Positions 1 to 8,434 of a DNA stretch of 24,004 nt are shown in pieces (positions within the stretch are counted from its first letter, which is position 1; the number at the start of each line of letters is the position of its first letter). Below the pieces are notes generated by a model. It saw only the letters and a list, made by a program, of their open reading frames with translations, searched no databases and was not told the DNA's origin. The position numbers and the translations under genes are program-made. Source of the DNA: Larix sibirica (taxonomy: Eukaryota > Streptophyta > Pinopsida > Pinales > Pinaceae); the NCBI GenBank assembly GCA_004151065.3, contig NWUY0300009769.1, forward strand, positions 26,090-50,093. The letters run 5' to 3'.

Positions 1-89
1 GCATAGGGTTGTTTGAAGCCTTTCAGATTGGGTTTTCACCCTCTGTTGATATCCTTGGACAACATTCCAGCAACCTACCAACCCGGGGC

Positions 90-875
90 ATCAACAATGC
101 CACACCTACTAGAGATTGTTTAGTGGAAACTGTGACAGAATTCATATAGAATTCATTTTGAGCATATAGTGACCAAGTTCAAATGTCCATGTAGCTTGAA
201 TAGTGAGCATGGTCAACACTTCATTGGGGTGTGATTCCTGTGTTGGTAAAACAATTTATGATCCAACATCGGAAAACAATGCCATCCCACCCACAAGTCA
301 ATGAAATGATAGAAGCATTCAATTATATTTTGGAATGCAAATTGACTAATGTGCTCGGTCAATCAAGATAATTGGGATTAGAGGATCCACATTGTCTTAT
401 AGGCATACTGGACTACCTATAGAATTGTCATGAATCACATGTCATTCAATCGGTTTAATGGCTTCATGCGATGACATCACTCAAGTATTTTATTCCAAAC
501 TTATGTGTAGCTATTTCAACGTAGATGTCATACACCTAACAATTATAAGAGAGGATGGACATGTTAGTGTAGCTGGAAGAGTACAAGCTTCTCATTGGGT
601 ACCAACAAATGATATAGAAGTAGAACAAAAAATAATGGGATGATCATCATATTTTACACAGTTAGTTTGTACATGGAGATATGGTTTTAACTTGTGGGAC
701 AACAAGTTCTAGAAACATGCTAGGAAATTAAGGATGTGTTGGAAAGGACCATATTAGGTGGTGTAGATTACTAGTGAGAGTGCAATATGATTAGTGTAGC
801 TCAATGGAAAATTAAAAAAGGAATGGGAAAATGGCTCTTGCCTAAAACCTTATGTGGTCTTTCCTAGAACTTAAA
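90..875 (+). pseudogene. Ty3/gypsy integrase, 3' end of pol (degenerate)
   Basis: Translated across several frames, this stretch reads as the core and C-terminal part of a plant Ty3/gypsy integrase. Around 262-350 the peptide KQFMIQHRKTMPSHPQVNEM is followed by IEAFNYILECKLTNV, matching the integrase segment that carries the catalytic Glu. Around 715-875 the pieces KLRMCWKGPY, LNGKLKKEWENGS and LKPYV match the end of Tat/Athila-type integrases. In an active element this protein inserts the cDNA into the genome. Stops and frameshifts occur throughout and no continuous ORF remains; the 61-codon ORF at 458-643 lies within it and is not a separate gene. The C-terminal wording differs clearly from the integrase at 19390-20601, so I infer a different family. 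The upstream part of the element lies outside the window. Confidence 0.75.
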
Positions 876-2202
876 TTATGCATGCATTTCCACCAATTCC
901 TTTTCTACAAGTCATTTTTTACAATTTCAATTTTCAACAAATTTTATTCACATTTAATTTCATTGTTTGTTGCTTTTTTAGGTCTATGAATACTAAAGTA
1001 AACATATGTAGAGTTATGTAGAATTCAAAATACTTAGCCAAAGGAAAGATTTGTAGTAAGGGTGTTTGTGTGAATTTCGGATCTGTAGATAAGATGGAAT
1101 GGGTGTCACAAGAAAAAGGTGCATTGTAGAGTTAATGGACTACAAAGTAGGTGGGTATGTTTGCATAGGGTCATGTCTCTTTGGTTAGGAACTCTTTGTG
1201 TTAGAAAGAATTGATTAGGGGAATTTTCTATTGATAAGAGACTCGTGTCATGTAACATTAAATGTGAATGTAGGTGATTTTAGGATCTGATTTCACTTCT
1301 AGGACAAACACATGAGTCAATCATGTCAATGGATAGACCAAACAACCATTTCCAATGAGATGTTAGGTCTTGTAATAATAACCAAACCTATTAATATTTA
1401 TGATGATCCACAGTAAAGGGACCTTGGTAGGGATAAATGCCTACTTAAATACCACATGCTTTGGGTGGTCACCATTACTAGGACATGTGTTCTTAAACAG
1501 AGTCTAAAGTAATGGAAGTAACTATTAGAGTAGAAAAAACTCTAGGAATTAGAGTTGCGTTTGTTCCAACTTAGCTACAGCACTCCCTTCCAATTAGTGC
1601 CAGAATAAGGGAGAAGATAGAGATTTGGTGGAAAGCAAGACATTCCTCAAATGTAGTGAAAGGAGGTGATTAGATGATAGGAGGAACCACCAATAAACCT
1701 TGTTAAATTGATAATCCCTTTAATGCTCTAATCAAGAAACCAAGTACAGGATAGGACTCCTCAGCCTAAGTACATAGAAGCTGAGGAGTCCTCAGAAACA
1801 TCATTTATTCCCAGTGTTCTTGATCATCTGCACATATCTCTAAAGATGTAGATGATTTTGCATTTTTTTGTATGAGTGGGTTATATGAACTAATATAGAA
1901 TTCAATCCCCACTGAGTATTTAACGATCTACACTTTAATCGCATGAAAAATATCATACACACCTAAAGTGATACATCTTTCAGTTTGGAAGGTTGAATAT
2001 GTCGATGCCATAGACTACATTGCACCATTGGTAGAGACCTTCTATATACCCTATGTCTGTCATAGATCCAAAAACAAATGCTACACAATGTGCTACATTT
2101 TTAGGGTCAAGCTACAATAAGATAACTAAAATAGATTATGTGGTGGCATTAGTGTATATTTGAAATTCCTTTGGAAAATATGGTTTTGTAAGGGGAAGGT
2201 AG
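876..2202. other. Non-coding region after gypsy integrase, probable LTR remnant
   Basis: No coding signal is visible. By position this should hold the 3' untranslated region and 3' LTR of the gypsy element to the left, but I could not fix LTR edges. A TATA-like ACTTAAATACC near 1443 and AATAAA near 1691 fit an LTR promoter and polyadenylation signal, though both are weak in AT-rich DNA. A strong inverted repeat lies at 1753-1792 and is listed separately. Confidence 0.35.
1753..1792. repeat. 13-bp perfect inverted repeat
   Basis: AGGACTCCTCAGC (1753-1765) and GCTGAGGAGTCCT (1780-1792) are exact reverse complements separated by 14 bases. The stem is much richer in G and C than its surroundings. 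It could fold into an RNA or cruciform hairpin. It sits in the likely LTR/UTR of the left-hand gypsy relic; no function is assigned. Confidence 0.85.
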
Positions 2203-2335
2203 TAGAAATTTTGGATCTAGGGCAATCTATGCAAATTTAAAATTTCACTTCTCTTATTACAGGTTTCTCATATATTATCCCCATGAATTTCAATCCTTTT
2301 GGATGATATAAAGTCTTTAGTTACAACAATGAATA
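2203..2335 (-). repeat. Diverged direct repeat, copy A
   Basis: This begins with GAAATTTTGGATCTAG and aligns, with substitutions and small indels, to a second copy at 3081-3225. Shared blocks include TTTCAC, the CCTATGAAT/CCATGAAT segment and TTACAA(C/T)A(A/G)TGAA. The homology probably continues more weakly to a shared ATCATAA(A)GTCATATG block at 2637-2651 and 3738-3753. Both copies appear to be the same copia-type segment on the minus strand, so this is either a tandem duplication or two insertions of one family. Confidence 0.6.
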
Positions 2336-2660
2336 ACATACGCATACATGCTCTATGCGTGTGTGCCATACGATTAGTAAAGGTCACCATAAGTGCCATA
2401 GGATTAGTAAGAAACATGTAAAGGTCACCATCTAGCACACCTCTATCCAAAGTCCTTGGACTTGCTACATTACAATCACCAATAGTGAACAGTGTCCTTT
2501 AGATTTAAATTTATATTGAATCTTTACCATACAATAAATTGAAACGATATTTTTCTTCAACCTAGGAATAAACAAAACATCATTCAACATAAGACCATCA
2601 CTTGATGCCATCATTTCCACAAGAAATTTCTTTTGATCATAAGTCATATGTCTCAATGCT
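2268..2660 (-). pseudogene. Ty1/copia protease / GAG-pre-integrase fragment (degenerate)
   Basis: On the minus strand, 2656-2465 translates to a short peptide containing LNDVLFIPRLKKNIVSIYCM. It matches the well-conserved block after the copia protease catalytic region that leads into the GAG-pre-integrase domain (pattern VLFxPxLKKNxxS). Further along, 2450-2268, a GDLYMFLTNP-like segment fits the following GAG-pre-integrase stretch. The protease active-site Asp motif, integrase core and RT are not visible. Stops and frame changes separate the parts. This is a fragment of an old copia element in the opposite orientation to the gypsy relic on its left. Family assignment rests on one good block, so it is moderate. 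Confidence 0.55.
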
Positions 2661-3080
2661 TCAATGTCTACATATCATCCAAAAATTGACACAATTTTAG
2701 AATATAAACAAAAGAGCATGGAGAAGGTAGTCTCTAATTAGGATGATCCCTCCCATGATCCCAAATATTAGCTTCCTCTAAAATATTTTGCAACTAGACC
2801 TTCTAATATATGAAATTTGAAGCATCATCCAACATTTCTTACTTTCTAAGACCAAGAGTAGTAATCTTGGAATATAAAGCACACCTCAAAGCAAAAATTG
2901 ATAATAAATAAGTAGAATAACCACGTAAGGGTTCAAGCACTTCTCCCAAGTTGCTTCAAGTCTCATACCCAAAAATATGTAAATGGGTCAAGCACCACTC
3001 TCAAGTACAATCCAAATGAATTACCCAAATCCCTCTTCACAAAGAGAACAGTCCTATCCCAATAAAATCTAATACAATAT
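2661..3080. other. Unassigned AT-rich stretch between repeat copies A and B
   Basis: No ORF, repeat or domain stands out. By position it should belong to the minus-strand copia relic (leader or gag side), but no gag zinc knuckle was visible in either strand. Confidence 0.3.
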
Positions 3081-3225
3081 AGAAATTTTGGATCTAGAGA
3101 AATTCATGTAAATTGGAAATTTCACCATTCTTACTAGAGATTTACAGGATCTAATGCCTATGAATATCCAACCTTAGGGCTGATTTGAATTATTTAATTA
3201 CAATAGTGAACAACAACAAATACTT
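3081..3225 (-). repeat. Diverged direct repeat, copy B
   Basis: This is the second copy of the segment at 2203-2335. The TRIM element at 3258-3595 is inserted just beyond it, so the duplication predates that insertion. Confidence 0.6.
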
Positions 3226-3257
3226 CACTTTCCTTTAGTCCAAATCACTAGGCAACT

Positions 3258-3400
3258 TGTAAAGTTTGTCGTTACACCAAAACCTGCAGATGTTGATGAA
3301 CATTTGAAACCAAGCNAGCACAATTCCAAGGATCCCATTGTGGGAGATCAATCCACATTATATTCCCAAAGGTGCAACGGTTATAACTGATACTCCAACA
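3258..3400 (-). repeat. TRIM LTR (3' LTR in element orientation)
   Basis: 143 bp with TG...CA ends. It is preceded on the minus strand by the polypurine tract at 3401-3410. It contains the CCCA(C/T)ATTGGGATCC-type block shared with the other LTR, and the undetermined base 3316. Confidence 0.88.
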
Positions 3401-3444
3401 CCCCCCCTCCGGTGTAGCTCGGGGGAATTGAACCTTGGACCTTA

Positions 3445-3456
3445 GCTCTGATACCA
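3445..3456 (-). promoter_or_regulatory. Primer-binding site of the TRIM (initiator-Met tRNA type)
   Basis: The minus strand reads TGGTATCAGAGC, abutting the LTR end. This is the standard primer-binding sequence of plant copia and TRIM elements and fixes the orientation of the element. Confidence 0.9.
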
Positions 3457-3595
3457 TGTAAGGTTTTTCGTTACACCAAAACCCACATATGTCGATGAAC
3501 ATTTGCAACCAATAACAAGTCCAAGGATCCCAATGTGGGATATCAATCCACACTATATTCCCAGAGGTGTGGTGGTTATAACCAATACTCCAACA
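3457..3595 (-). repeat. TRIM LTR (5' LTR in element orientation)
   Basis: 139 bp with TG...CA ends, alignable along its whole length to 3258-3400. It is followed on the plus strand by the second CAACT duplication. Confidence 0.88.
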
Positions 3596-3775
3596 CAACT
3601 CAAGAGAAAAGATACCAAACTTAGTGTACTTAAATGCCAACAAGTTACAACCCTTGGGGAACACTTATCAAACATATATATGATATGGAAATTAGTTTAT
3701 TACAATAGATTTTAGAACATAAAATCTGCTCTCTTATCATAAAGTCATATGTTAAATCACTTAACAATTTTATAT

Positions 3776-4324
3776 CAATGTTATGTTAAATCGACATGAA
3801 CAAGAAGTGCTAGAAATTATCCAATCAAGAAGATAACAAAAGCTAAAAATCAAATATGCCATTACACAATTTTTGGAAAGATGGAAAATGCACACATATA
3901 TATAAAATAATAAAGTACATTTACTTACCACAAATTTATCACAAATATTGTACAATCTCTATCTCTCCAAACCCTAACTAGGGAAACCATGAAATCCCTA
4001 ACCACCACCCAAGATCCACAATAAGATAATATTAACATTTGAAAATTTCCCTTGGCTTCAAAACTTGTATTCCACAAGTTTCCAAGATGTCTCCTTCTCT
4101 TCTCCCCTTCAATCAAACATAGCAAATAGCACTAGTGTATTCAAAACCATATTCTTCTTCTCTCACAAGAGCTATAAGAACAATACTTCTTTTCCATCTA
4201 GGGTTTATCACAAACCATAGCTTCTTTCCCTCCTTAGGGTAAAACCCTAACCCTATATTATGCATTTAACTTCTCCAATAACCTTAGCACTCCAATACAA
4301 AGAGTAATAATACAACAAAGTGTA

Positions 4325-4327
<3 letters not shown>
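3776..4327 (-). other. Non-coding, probably copia LTR or leader
   Basis: No coding signal. Short open stretches on the minus strand (about 60-66 codons at 3770-4125) lack recognisable domains. An AAACCCTAACCCT motif at 4242-4254 looks telomere-like but is a single occurrence. Its position between the copia fragment and the probable LTR edge at 4668 suggests LTR or leader sequence. Confidence 0.3.

Positions 4328-4364
<37 letters not shown>
4328..4364. repeat. (AG)n microsatellite, about 18 units
   Basis: An uninterrupted AG/GA dinucleotide run, apparently within the probable LTR of the minus-strand copia-type element. GA tracts can bind GAGA-type (BBR/BPC) factors in plants; a role here is speculative. 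Confidence 0.95.
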
Positions 4365-4368
<4 letters not shown>

Positions 4369-4681
4369 TGCACTCCACTCCTCACATCTCTAATGCGAGT
4401 GTGTGTTAAATGAATTGATCAAAGGAATTAATCGTTACTCTATTATATGATAGGTAAGGGAGGACAACACCATAAAGTGGTCCTAAACCTATGCAATCCT
4501 TCAAGGCTCTAATGCTCCTCTTAAGCTATGTGGTCCTTTGGGTCCACCTCGCCTACATGGTCACTTCCTCAAACTAAGAATGCTCAATTCAAGTACAAGC
4601 ATCCATGAAAGAAACAAAGTGTAAGCATGCCATATAAGGCTTAACACCCTCTTCTAAAATTCCCAACACTCCTCCTCCAAG
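4365..4681 (-). mobile_element. Probable copia LTR edge with polypurine tract
   Basis: On the minus strand CCTTGGAGGAGGAG (4682-4669) is followed directly by TGTTGGGAATTTTAG from 4668 downward. A purine-rich tract abutting TGTTGGGAAT is a common polypurine-tract/LTR junction in plant copia elements. The LTR would extend to lower coordinates; its far end and a partner LTR were not found, so the length is unknown. Coding sequence expected above 4682 is not recognisable. Confidence 0.45.
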
Positions 4682-5078
4682 GAAAGACATCCTTCAAGAA
4701 AGAAACCAACACTCCATGTTCATATCGTGAAGAAATTCACCGAGTTCCATAGGGCTCCAACATTCCATGGAAGAATTCCATACAAATGATCCAAGGGAAT
4801 TATTAGCAAAGCAATTTTTAAATTCCATGCCTTACCCAACAATCACCATATTATATCTCCACATATATCAACTTTGAAAGTGTTTATATATAACATCCTA
4901 TGGTAAATTTAATTGAGGGTTTGACCAATTTGCACACAAAATTACTTTGAAGGGCATCAAATTTTAAAATCAATCTTCATTAAACTCTTATTCTAGATTG
5001 AAATCCATATTTAAAAGAACTAATTGAAAGTTTGATAAATTACACTTCAATTTACACCACATAGAGTAGAGATATGTA
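4682..5078. other. Unassigned AT-rich stretch
   Basis: No domain or strong repeat seen. It should hold the 3' end of a minus-strand copia pol if the junction at 4668 is real, but none could be read. Confidence 0.3.
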
Positions 5079-5385
5079 TGTCTAGTTTTCGTCTATCGAT
5101 AACTTGGACCATTTGTCATGACAACAACTCAAGTTCGATTCTTGGAAGGATTGTTCCCACCTTGCGTGGTGCTTATCGTTTATGGATCCTCACGGTTTGT
5201 GGTTCTCCCACTTATAATGGCCTAATATTGATTAGCATTCTCATATGTATCTATGTGAACAATATTCAACACGATCAATGTATCAATTTGTCGGCTTTAT
5301 ATAACAACACTCTCTTGTCCTAGTTAATGATTAAGTTGAGATTGACTTTCTACTCAAGTTTTTATTCCATTGGGTTTTCCTCTTT
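5079..5385 (+). mobile_element. tRNA-derived SINE-like repeat, copy 1
   Basis: An A-box-like GATAACTTGG near 5097 is followed by a B-box-like AAGTTCGATTC near 5131, the spacing of a pol III promoter in tRNA-derived SINEs. About 300 bp aligns to copy 2, including matched body blocks such as GGTTTGTGG, TTGATTAG and TATATAA(C/T)(A/G)ACAC. The 81-codon ORF at 5078-5323 is incidental. Confidence 0.6.
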
Positions 5386-5394
5386 TAGTATGGC

Positions 5395-5680
5395 AGGTTG
5401 TGGTCTTGTGGTAACTTGAAACAATTGTTGTGATGATGACCTAGGTCCAAATCCTAGTGGGCATGCTCCCATCGTACATGGTGTTTTTCAAGTATGGATT
5501 TCTTGTGGTTTGTGGCCCTCCCTATTAAGAGGGGAAATATGTTGATTAGTGTTATATATCCAATAGTATTGACTATAATTAATGTATTAGTTTCCAACTA
5601 TATAATGACACCCTTTTAACATAATAAATGTTTGAGTTGAGGTCATATTCTTACTAGGTTTTCAGTTCATTACATTTTTT
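5395..5680 (+). mobile_element. tRNA-derived SINE-like repeat, copy 2
   Basis: The head reads GGTCTTGTGGTAACTTG and then GATGACCTAGGTCCAAATCC, with box A and box B in tRNA-like spacing. The body block ends near TTGAGTTGAGGTCAT. It is the clearest member of the local family and the reference for the other copies. Confidence 0.65.
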
Positions 5681-5788
5681 TCCTGTTAAAAGGGCAATAT
5701 GTGTGGGTGTGGGTGTGTGTTCATTACATTAAATGGTCTAGTGCTAATTTGATATAGACCACAATCAGACAAACATGTGTGTGTGTTC

Positions 5789-6010
5789 TTCAAGTCATGA
5801 TCTAGTGGCAACTTGGGGTGAACGGTTGCCAAGATGACTTGGGTTCAAATCCAACAAGCATGCCCTCACCTTATATGGTGTTTCCATATGTGGAACATAG
5901 GTTAGATTCTCCTCATAAAAGAGTAGGTATATTGATTGTATCTTATGTATCTAATCTTAGCGCAAACAATTAGTGTATTGTGAGCTAGCAAGATACTAAA
6001 ACTATCTTCT
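5789..6010 (+). mobile_element. tRNA-derived SINE-like repeat, copy 3
   Basis: The head GATCTAGTGGCAACTTGGGG is followed by GATGACTTGGGTTCAAATCC, a near-consensus B box. The CCTTATATGGTGTTTCC and TTGATTGTATCTTATGTATC body blocks align to copies 1 and 2. A short head-like fragment (TGGTCTAGTGCTAATTTG, near 5733) lies just upstream. Confidence 0.6.
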
Positions 6011-6244
6011 AACATTAAAAGTCAATGGGGAGGTGAATTTATTTTGGTTTTATTGTCTAACCAAGAGGGTACACACATTCATAGGGGAAACAAACCAATT
6101 GATCAAAACTTGAGATTAGATTCTGGACTCGTTTTCAAGAGCTTTTTTGTAAACTATGAGGGGTGTTGTTATAGAGTTTGAGACTATTACTTTAATTGTG
6201 GTTTATGTTGCCCACAAAGATACAATTCTAGGCTTGAACCAACA

Positions 6245-6393
6245 CATATACCCTTTTTTAAAATGGTAGGGCCTTGACCAAAATCATGCCACACTTGGAA
6301 ATACACCACAGAAGGTGGGATCAAGCCTACCAAGTAATGAACTGGGGTCATCAGTGTGACAACTGCTCCAAGTTACAATAGACCACATCCCAA
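6245..6393 (-). mobile_element. tRNA-derived SINE-like repeat, copy 4 (inverted)
   Basis: On the minus strand GTGGTCTATTGTAACTTGG, then CTGATGACCCCAGTTCATT, matches the head of copy 2. The following GGTGTATTTCCAAGTGTGG and GGCCCTACCATTTTAA align to its body. Confidence 0.6.
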
Positions 6394-6419
6394 TGAACAA
6401 TAAACATGGATTTCCTTAA

Positions 6420-6515
6420 GGTGTACATGGGGGTGGTATTTGAACCACTTATGTGTGCTTGGGAAATGTAATGCAAGTCTCATTTGTTCAACCATTACCT
6501 CTAAGTGCCCCCATG
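6420..6515 (-). mobile_element. tRNA-derived SINE-like head, copy 5 (inverted)
   Basis: The minus strand carries TAGAGGTAATGG as a possible A box and GTGGTTCAAATACC as a good B box, then CCCCCATGTACACC. It lies directly upstream of copy 4 in the same orientation. Similarity to the other heads is weaker, so it may be a related subfamily. Confidence 0.45.
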
Positions 6516-6599
6516 ACACATAAAGTGTTGCAAAAACTTTTTACTTTTACATTATTATCGTAATCACCAAAGTATTTTATTATTAGTATGAAGGTTATG

Positions 6600-6690
6600 C
6601 AACATAATAAGGAGCAAGCCCACCAATATTTGAATTTCACTTATCCTTGTGGTAACCACCCAAGTTATTGCTAGACCACAGCTTGACGAA
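6600..6690 (-). mobile_element. tRNA-derived SINE-like head, copy 6 (inverted)
   Basis: The minus strand reads GCTGTGGTCTAGCAATAACTT, later AAATTCAAATATTGGTGGGC, aligning to the head of copy 2 with a decayed B box. A run of 12 A on the plus strand abuts the head side (about 6692-6703). Confidence 0.5.
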
Positions 6691-6703
6691 TCCAAAAAAA
6701 AAA

Positions 6704-7179
6704 AATATAAACTATCCAATAAAATCAAGCTTGTCTTATATTATTTCTAACTAGAAAAAGGTTTTCATTTTAAATATACACTCTATTTAATACATGTACC
6801 TTGTGAAGTGGTCTTATGTAAATGAAAATATTTCCGCTTTCTTGTTGAATCCAACCTCGGCGATACTCAAACTCGGATGGGCCATAAAAAAAAGTCTACT
6901 TACTTTCTCGGATGGGCAAGTAATTCATTGTAAGTAAATTAACTAACAATAAATAATATTGGAGACAAAACGAAGGATCCAAATTCCATATTAAATATTC
7001 TCCACTACCCATTTACAAGTATTCCATTTATGAATGATGTTAATGCATGACTTTGAAAAAACATATAGAGCTATATATTTTTGACATATATCAATTTATT
7101 TGTATATGAGATTTTATTATCAAAAATAAATAAAATGTGAGTGTTTATTGAATTATGTTTTATTTTTTGGCCCAATCCA
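6704..7179. other. Unassigned AT-rich stretch
   Basis: The only structure seen is a short repeat, CTCGGATGGGC, at about 6872 and 6908. No coding signal. Confidence 0.3.
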
Positions 7180-7345
7180 GAGAAGATTTTGTGAAGATGA
7201 CTTAACTTCAACATCACTAGCCCATTTCCTCTATATGGTGAATAGTTGAATGTGCTCTTGGAGAGGTTTTGTGAGGACGGTTGAAGTTCAAAATTGTGGG
7301 CTCATTTTTCATACATGGTGGATAGTTGAATATGGTCTCAACATT
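7180..7345 (+). repeat. 81-bp tandem pair related to the SINE-like head, copies 7a and 7b
   Basis: GAGAAGATTTTGTGAAGATGAC (7180 on) and GAGAGGTTTTGTGAGGACGG (7261 on) start two 81-bp units. Both contain a TTCAA.. block, GGCTC/GCCCAT and (A/T)ATGGTGRATAGTTGAAT. The order GATGAC, then TTCAA, then GCCC, then TATGGTG is the same as in copies 2 and 3, so these look like truncated, tandemly duplicated heads. Confidence 0.5.
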
Positions 7346-7377
7346 TTTGTCTTGTTTGTTGAAAATGCTTAGCTTTA

Positions 7378-7535
7378 GTTTGTTTGCATAATTATGAACA
7401 ATGTTATCATTGTTTAATAAGTCTTTGATGGGGGGAGGATTTACTCACTAAAGTTGCTATATCTTATTTGTCAAAAATTATATATTTGGTTTGTTTACGT
7501 AATTATGAACAATGTCACCATTGTTTAATAAGTTT
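7378..7535 (+). repeat. Direct repeat, about 48 bp, offset 111 bp
   Basis: GTTTG(C/-)..ATTATGAACAATGT(T/C)A(T/C)CATTG plus TTTAATAAGT occurs at 7378-7424 and again at 7489-7533. It ends just before the TG/CG tract. It suggests a local duplication with two units about 111 bp apart. Confidence 0.75.
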
Positions 7536-7580
7536 TGTGTGTGTGTGCGCGCGCGCGTGCATGTGTATGTGTGTGTGTAC
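7536..7580. repeat. TG/CG alternating purine-pyrimidine tract
   Basis: 45 consecutive bases alternate pyrimidine and purine without a break: (TG)n, then (CG)5, then TG/TA units. Further imperfect TG runs continue to about 7620. Alternating CG/TG of this length is the classic left-handed (Z-DNA) forming sequence and is hypermutable. An incidental minus-strand ORF (7478-7672) across it is not a gene. Confidence 0.9.
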
Positions 7581-7620
7581 TCATGCACATGTTTTTGCAT
7601 GTGTGTGGATGTGTGTGGGG

Positions 7621-7993
7621 TAGGAAATGCCTTCCTAGTTCCTAGTTGATCATGTATGACAAATTCAGGCACATTAGAATGTCAATCAATGGAATGCTAA
7701 AATATTAGTGAAAATGGCATAGGTATTAGTGTTGTTTTCAAATAATAACAAGATCCTAAGAAAAAGAAATCAATATTTTATAATTATAGGGAAATGGGAA
7801 TATATTTACACATCATGACAAAAAAGTAAGACCAAGCTATCAAAAATATGAGGTGAATTTAAGACCAAATGTTACTAATTATTACCGTGCACTCTTATCA
7901 CTAGCAACTAGCAAAACAATATTCTCTAGAGATCGTTTTGGATTAAAACAAGTTTAATTTTGGGTGTCATTCGCATTTAGGAGGATAATAAAT
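7621..7993. other. Unassigned AT-rich stretch
   Basis: No ORF, domain or repeat recognised on either strand. Confidence 0.3.
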
Positions 7994-8177
7994 ATATAGA
8001 ATAATCTCAAAGCTAGAACCTTCGAGAGTATCCACAATAGCCATTTAATTGTCATCGTTTCAAATCTAAACCTAGATTTGAAACATGGACAATTAAATGG
8101 CTATTATGGATACACTAGAAGGTTCTAGCTTTGAAACTACACACCACAAAAATCTTGGAATTGTAATATAGAATAAT
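7994..8177. mobile_element. Foldback element with 62-bp arms, possible MITE or small-RNA hairpin
   Basis: Arms 8007-8068 and 8073-8134 are inverted copies with 56 of 62 positions pairing and a 4-base AACC loop. The terminal 12 bp of each arm next to the loop (GTTTCAAATCTA / TAGATTTGAAAC) pair perfectly. The mismatches are single, apart from one cluster of three near 8054-8056. A 12-bp direct repeat ATATAGAATAAT abuts the left arm (7994-8005) and recurs 31 bp past the right arm (8166-8177), which may be a target duplication. This fits a foldback MITE, or an inverted duplication that could give a long double-stranded RNA. The minus-strand ORF at 8093-8284 is incidental. Confidence 0.75.
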
Positions 8178-8434
8178 GATTTTTCTAAGTACACACACTT
8201 AACCTTCAAGCAAGTGCATATTAAATGTATTTTGTATATATTAACATTTAACCTTTTAGTTTTACAACATAACATTTGCCCCACTAACTCTACATAAGAT
8301 TACGTGGAATTGATCCTTTCATGTGAAACCATGACAAGGGGAATATCTTGAATTAATTATACATGTTAGTTGTCCTTGTGTTCGATTTTTTTCCATTGTT
8401 GAGCATTGTCACATAAATTGATTTTTCTCACATC
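8178..8434. other. Unassigned AT-rich stretch
   Basis: Nothing recognised. It ends where the LTR-type repeat starts at 8435. Confidence 0.3.

Larger units (their letters stand above)
3253..3600 (-). mobile_element. Complete TRIM (miniature LTR retrotransposon) with 5-bp target duplication
   Basis: Two about 140-bp direct repeats, 3258-3400 and 3457-3595, flank a 56-bp centre. Both begin TGTAA(A/G)G and end TACTCCAACA, giving TG...CA termini. Read on the minus strand, the upstream LTR is followed with no gap by TGGTATCAGAGC (3456-3445). That is the usual plant initiator-Met tRNA primer-binding site. The downstream LTR is preceded by a polypurine tract GGAGGGGGGG (3410-3401). CAACT occurs immediately outside both ends (3253-3257 and 3596-3600) as a target-site duplication. 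The element codes for nothing; TRIMs are known to move with proteins from autonomous copia elements. The minus-strand 130-codon ORF across it is incidental. The LTRs differ by several substitutions and a 4-bp indel, so it is not recent. One N lies at 3316. Confidence 0.92.

Noticed and set aside
3258-3595. Two-unit repeat as a CRISPR-like or simple tandem array
   Set aside because: Only two long units, with TG...CA ends, primer site, polypurine tract and target duplication: an LTR pair.
3272-3664. 130-codon minus-strand ORF
   Set aside because: It runs through both LTRs of the TRIM and repeats itself accordingly; no protein domain.
4242-4254. Telomere-like AAACCCTAACCCT
   Set aside because: Only one complete and one partial unit; not an interstitial telomeric array.
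4900-5060. Weak internal similarity between two AATTGA..GTTTGA segments
   Set aside because: Too short and AT-rich to separate from chance.
5078-5323. 81-codon ORF as a small gene
   Set aside because: It coincides with SINE-like copy 1, and the aligned copies do not keep the frame.
5395-5470. tRNA gene (box A and box B spacing)
   Set aside because: No acceptor-stem pairing or intact cloverleaf could be seen, and the segment is repeated with a shared non-tRNA body; SINE head fits better.
6225-6265. Extra SINE B box (minus strand GGTTCAAGCC)
   Set aside because: No A box at proper spacing and no further match to the local family.
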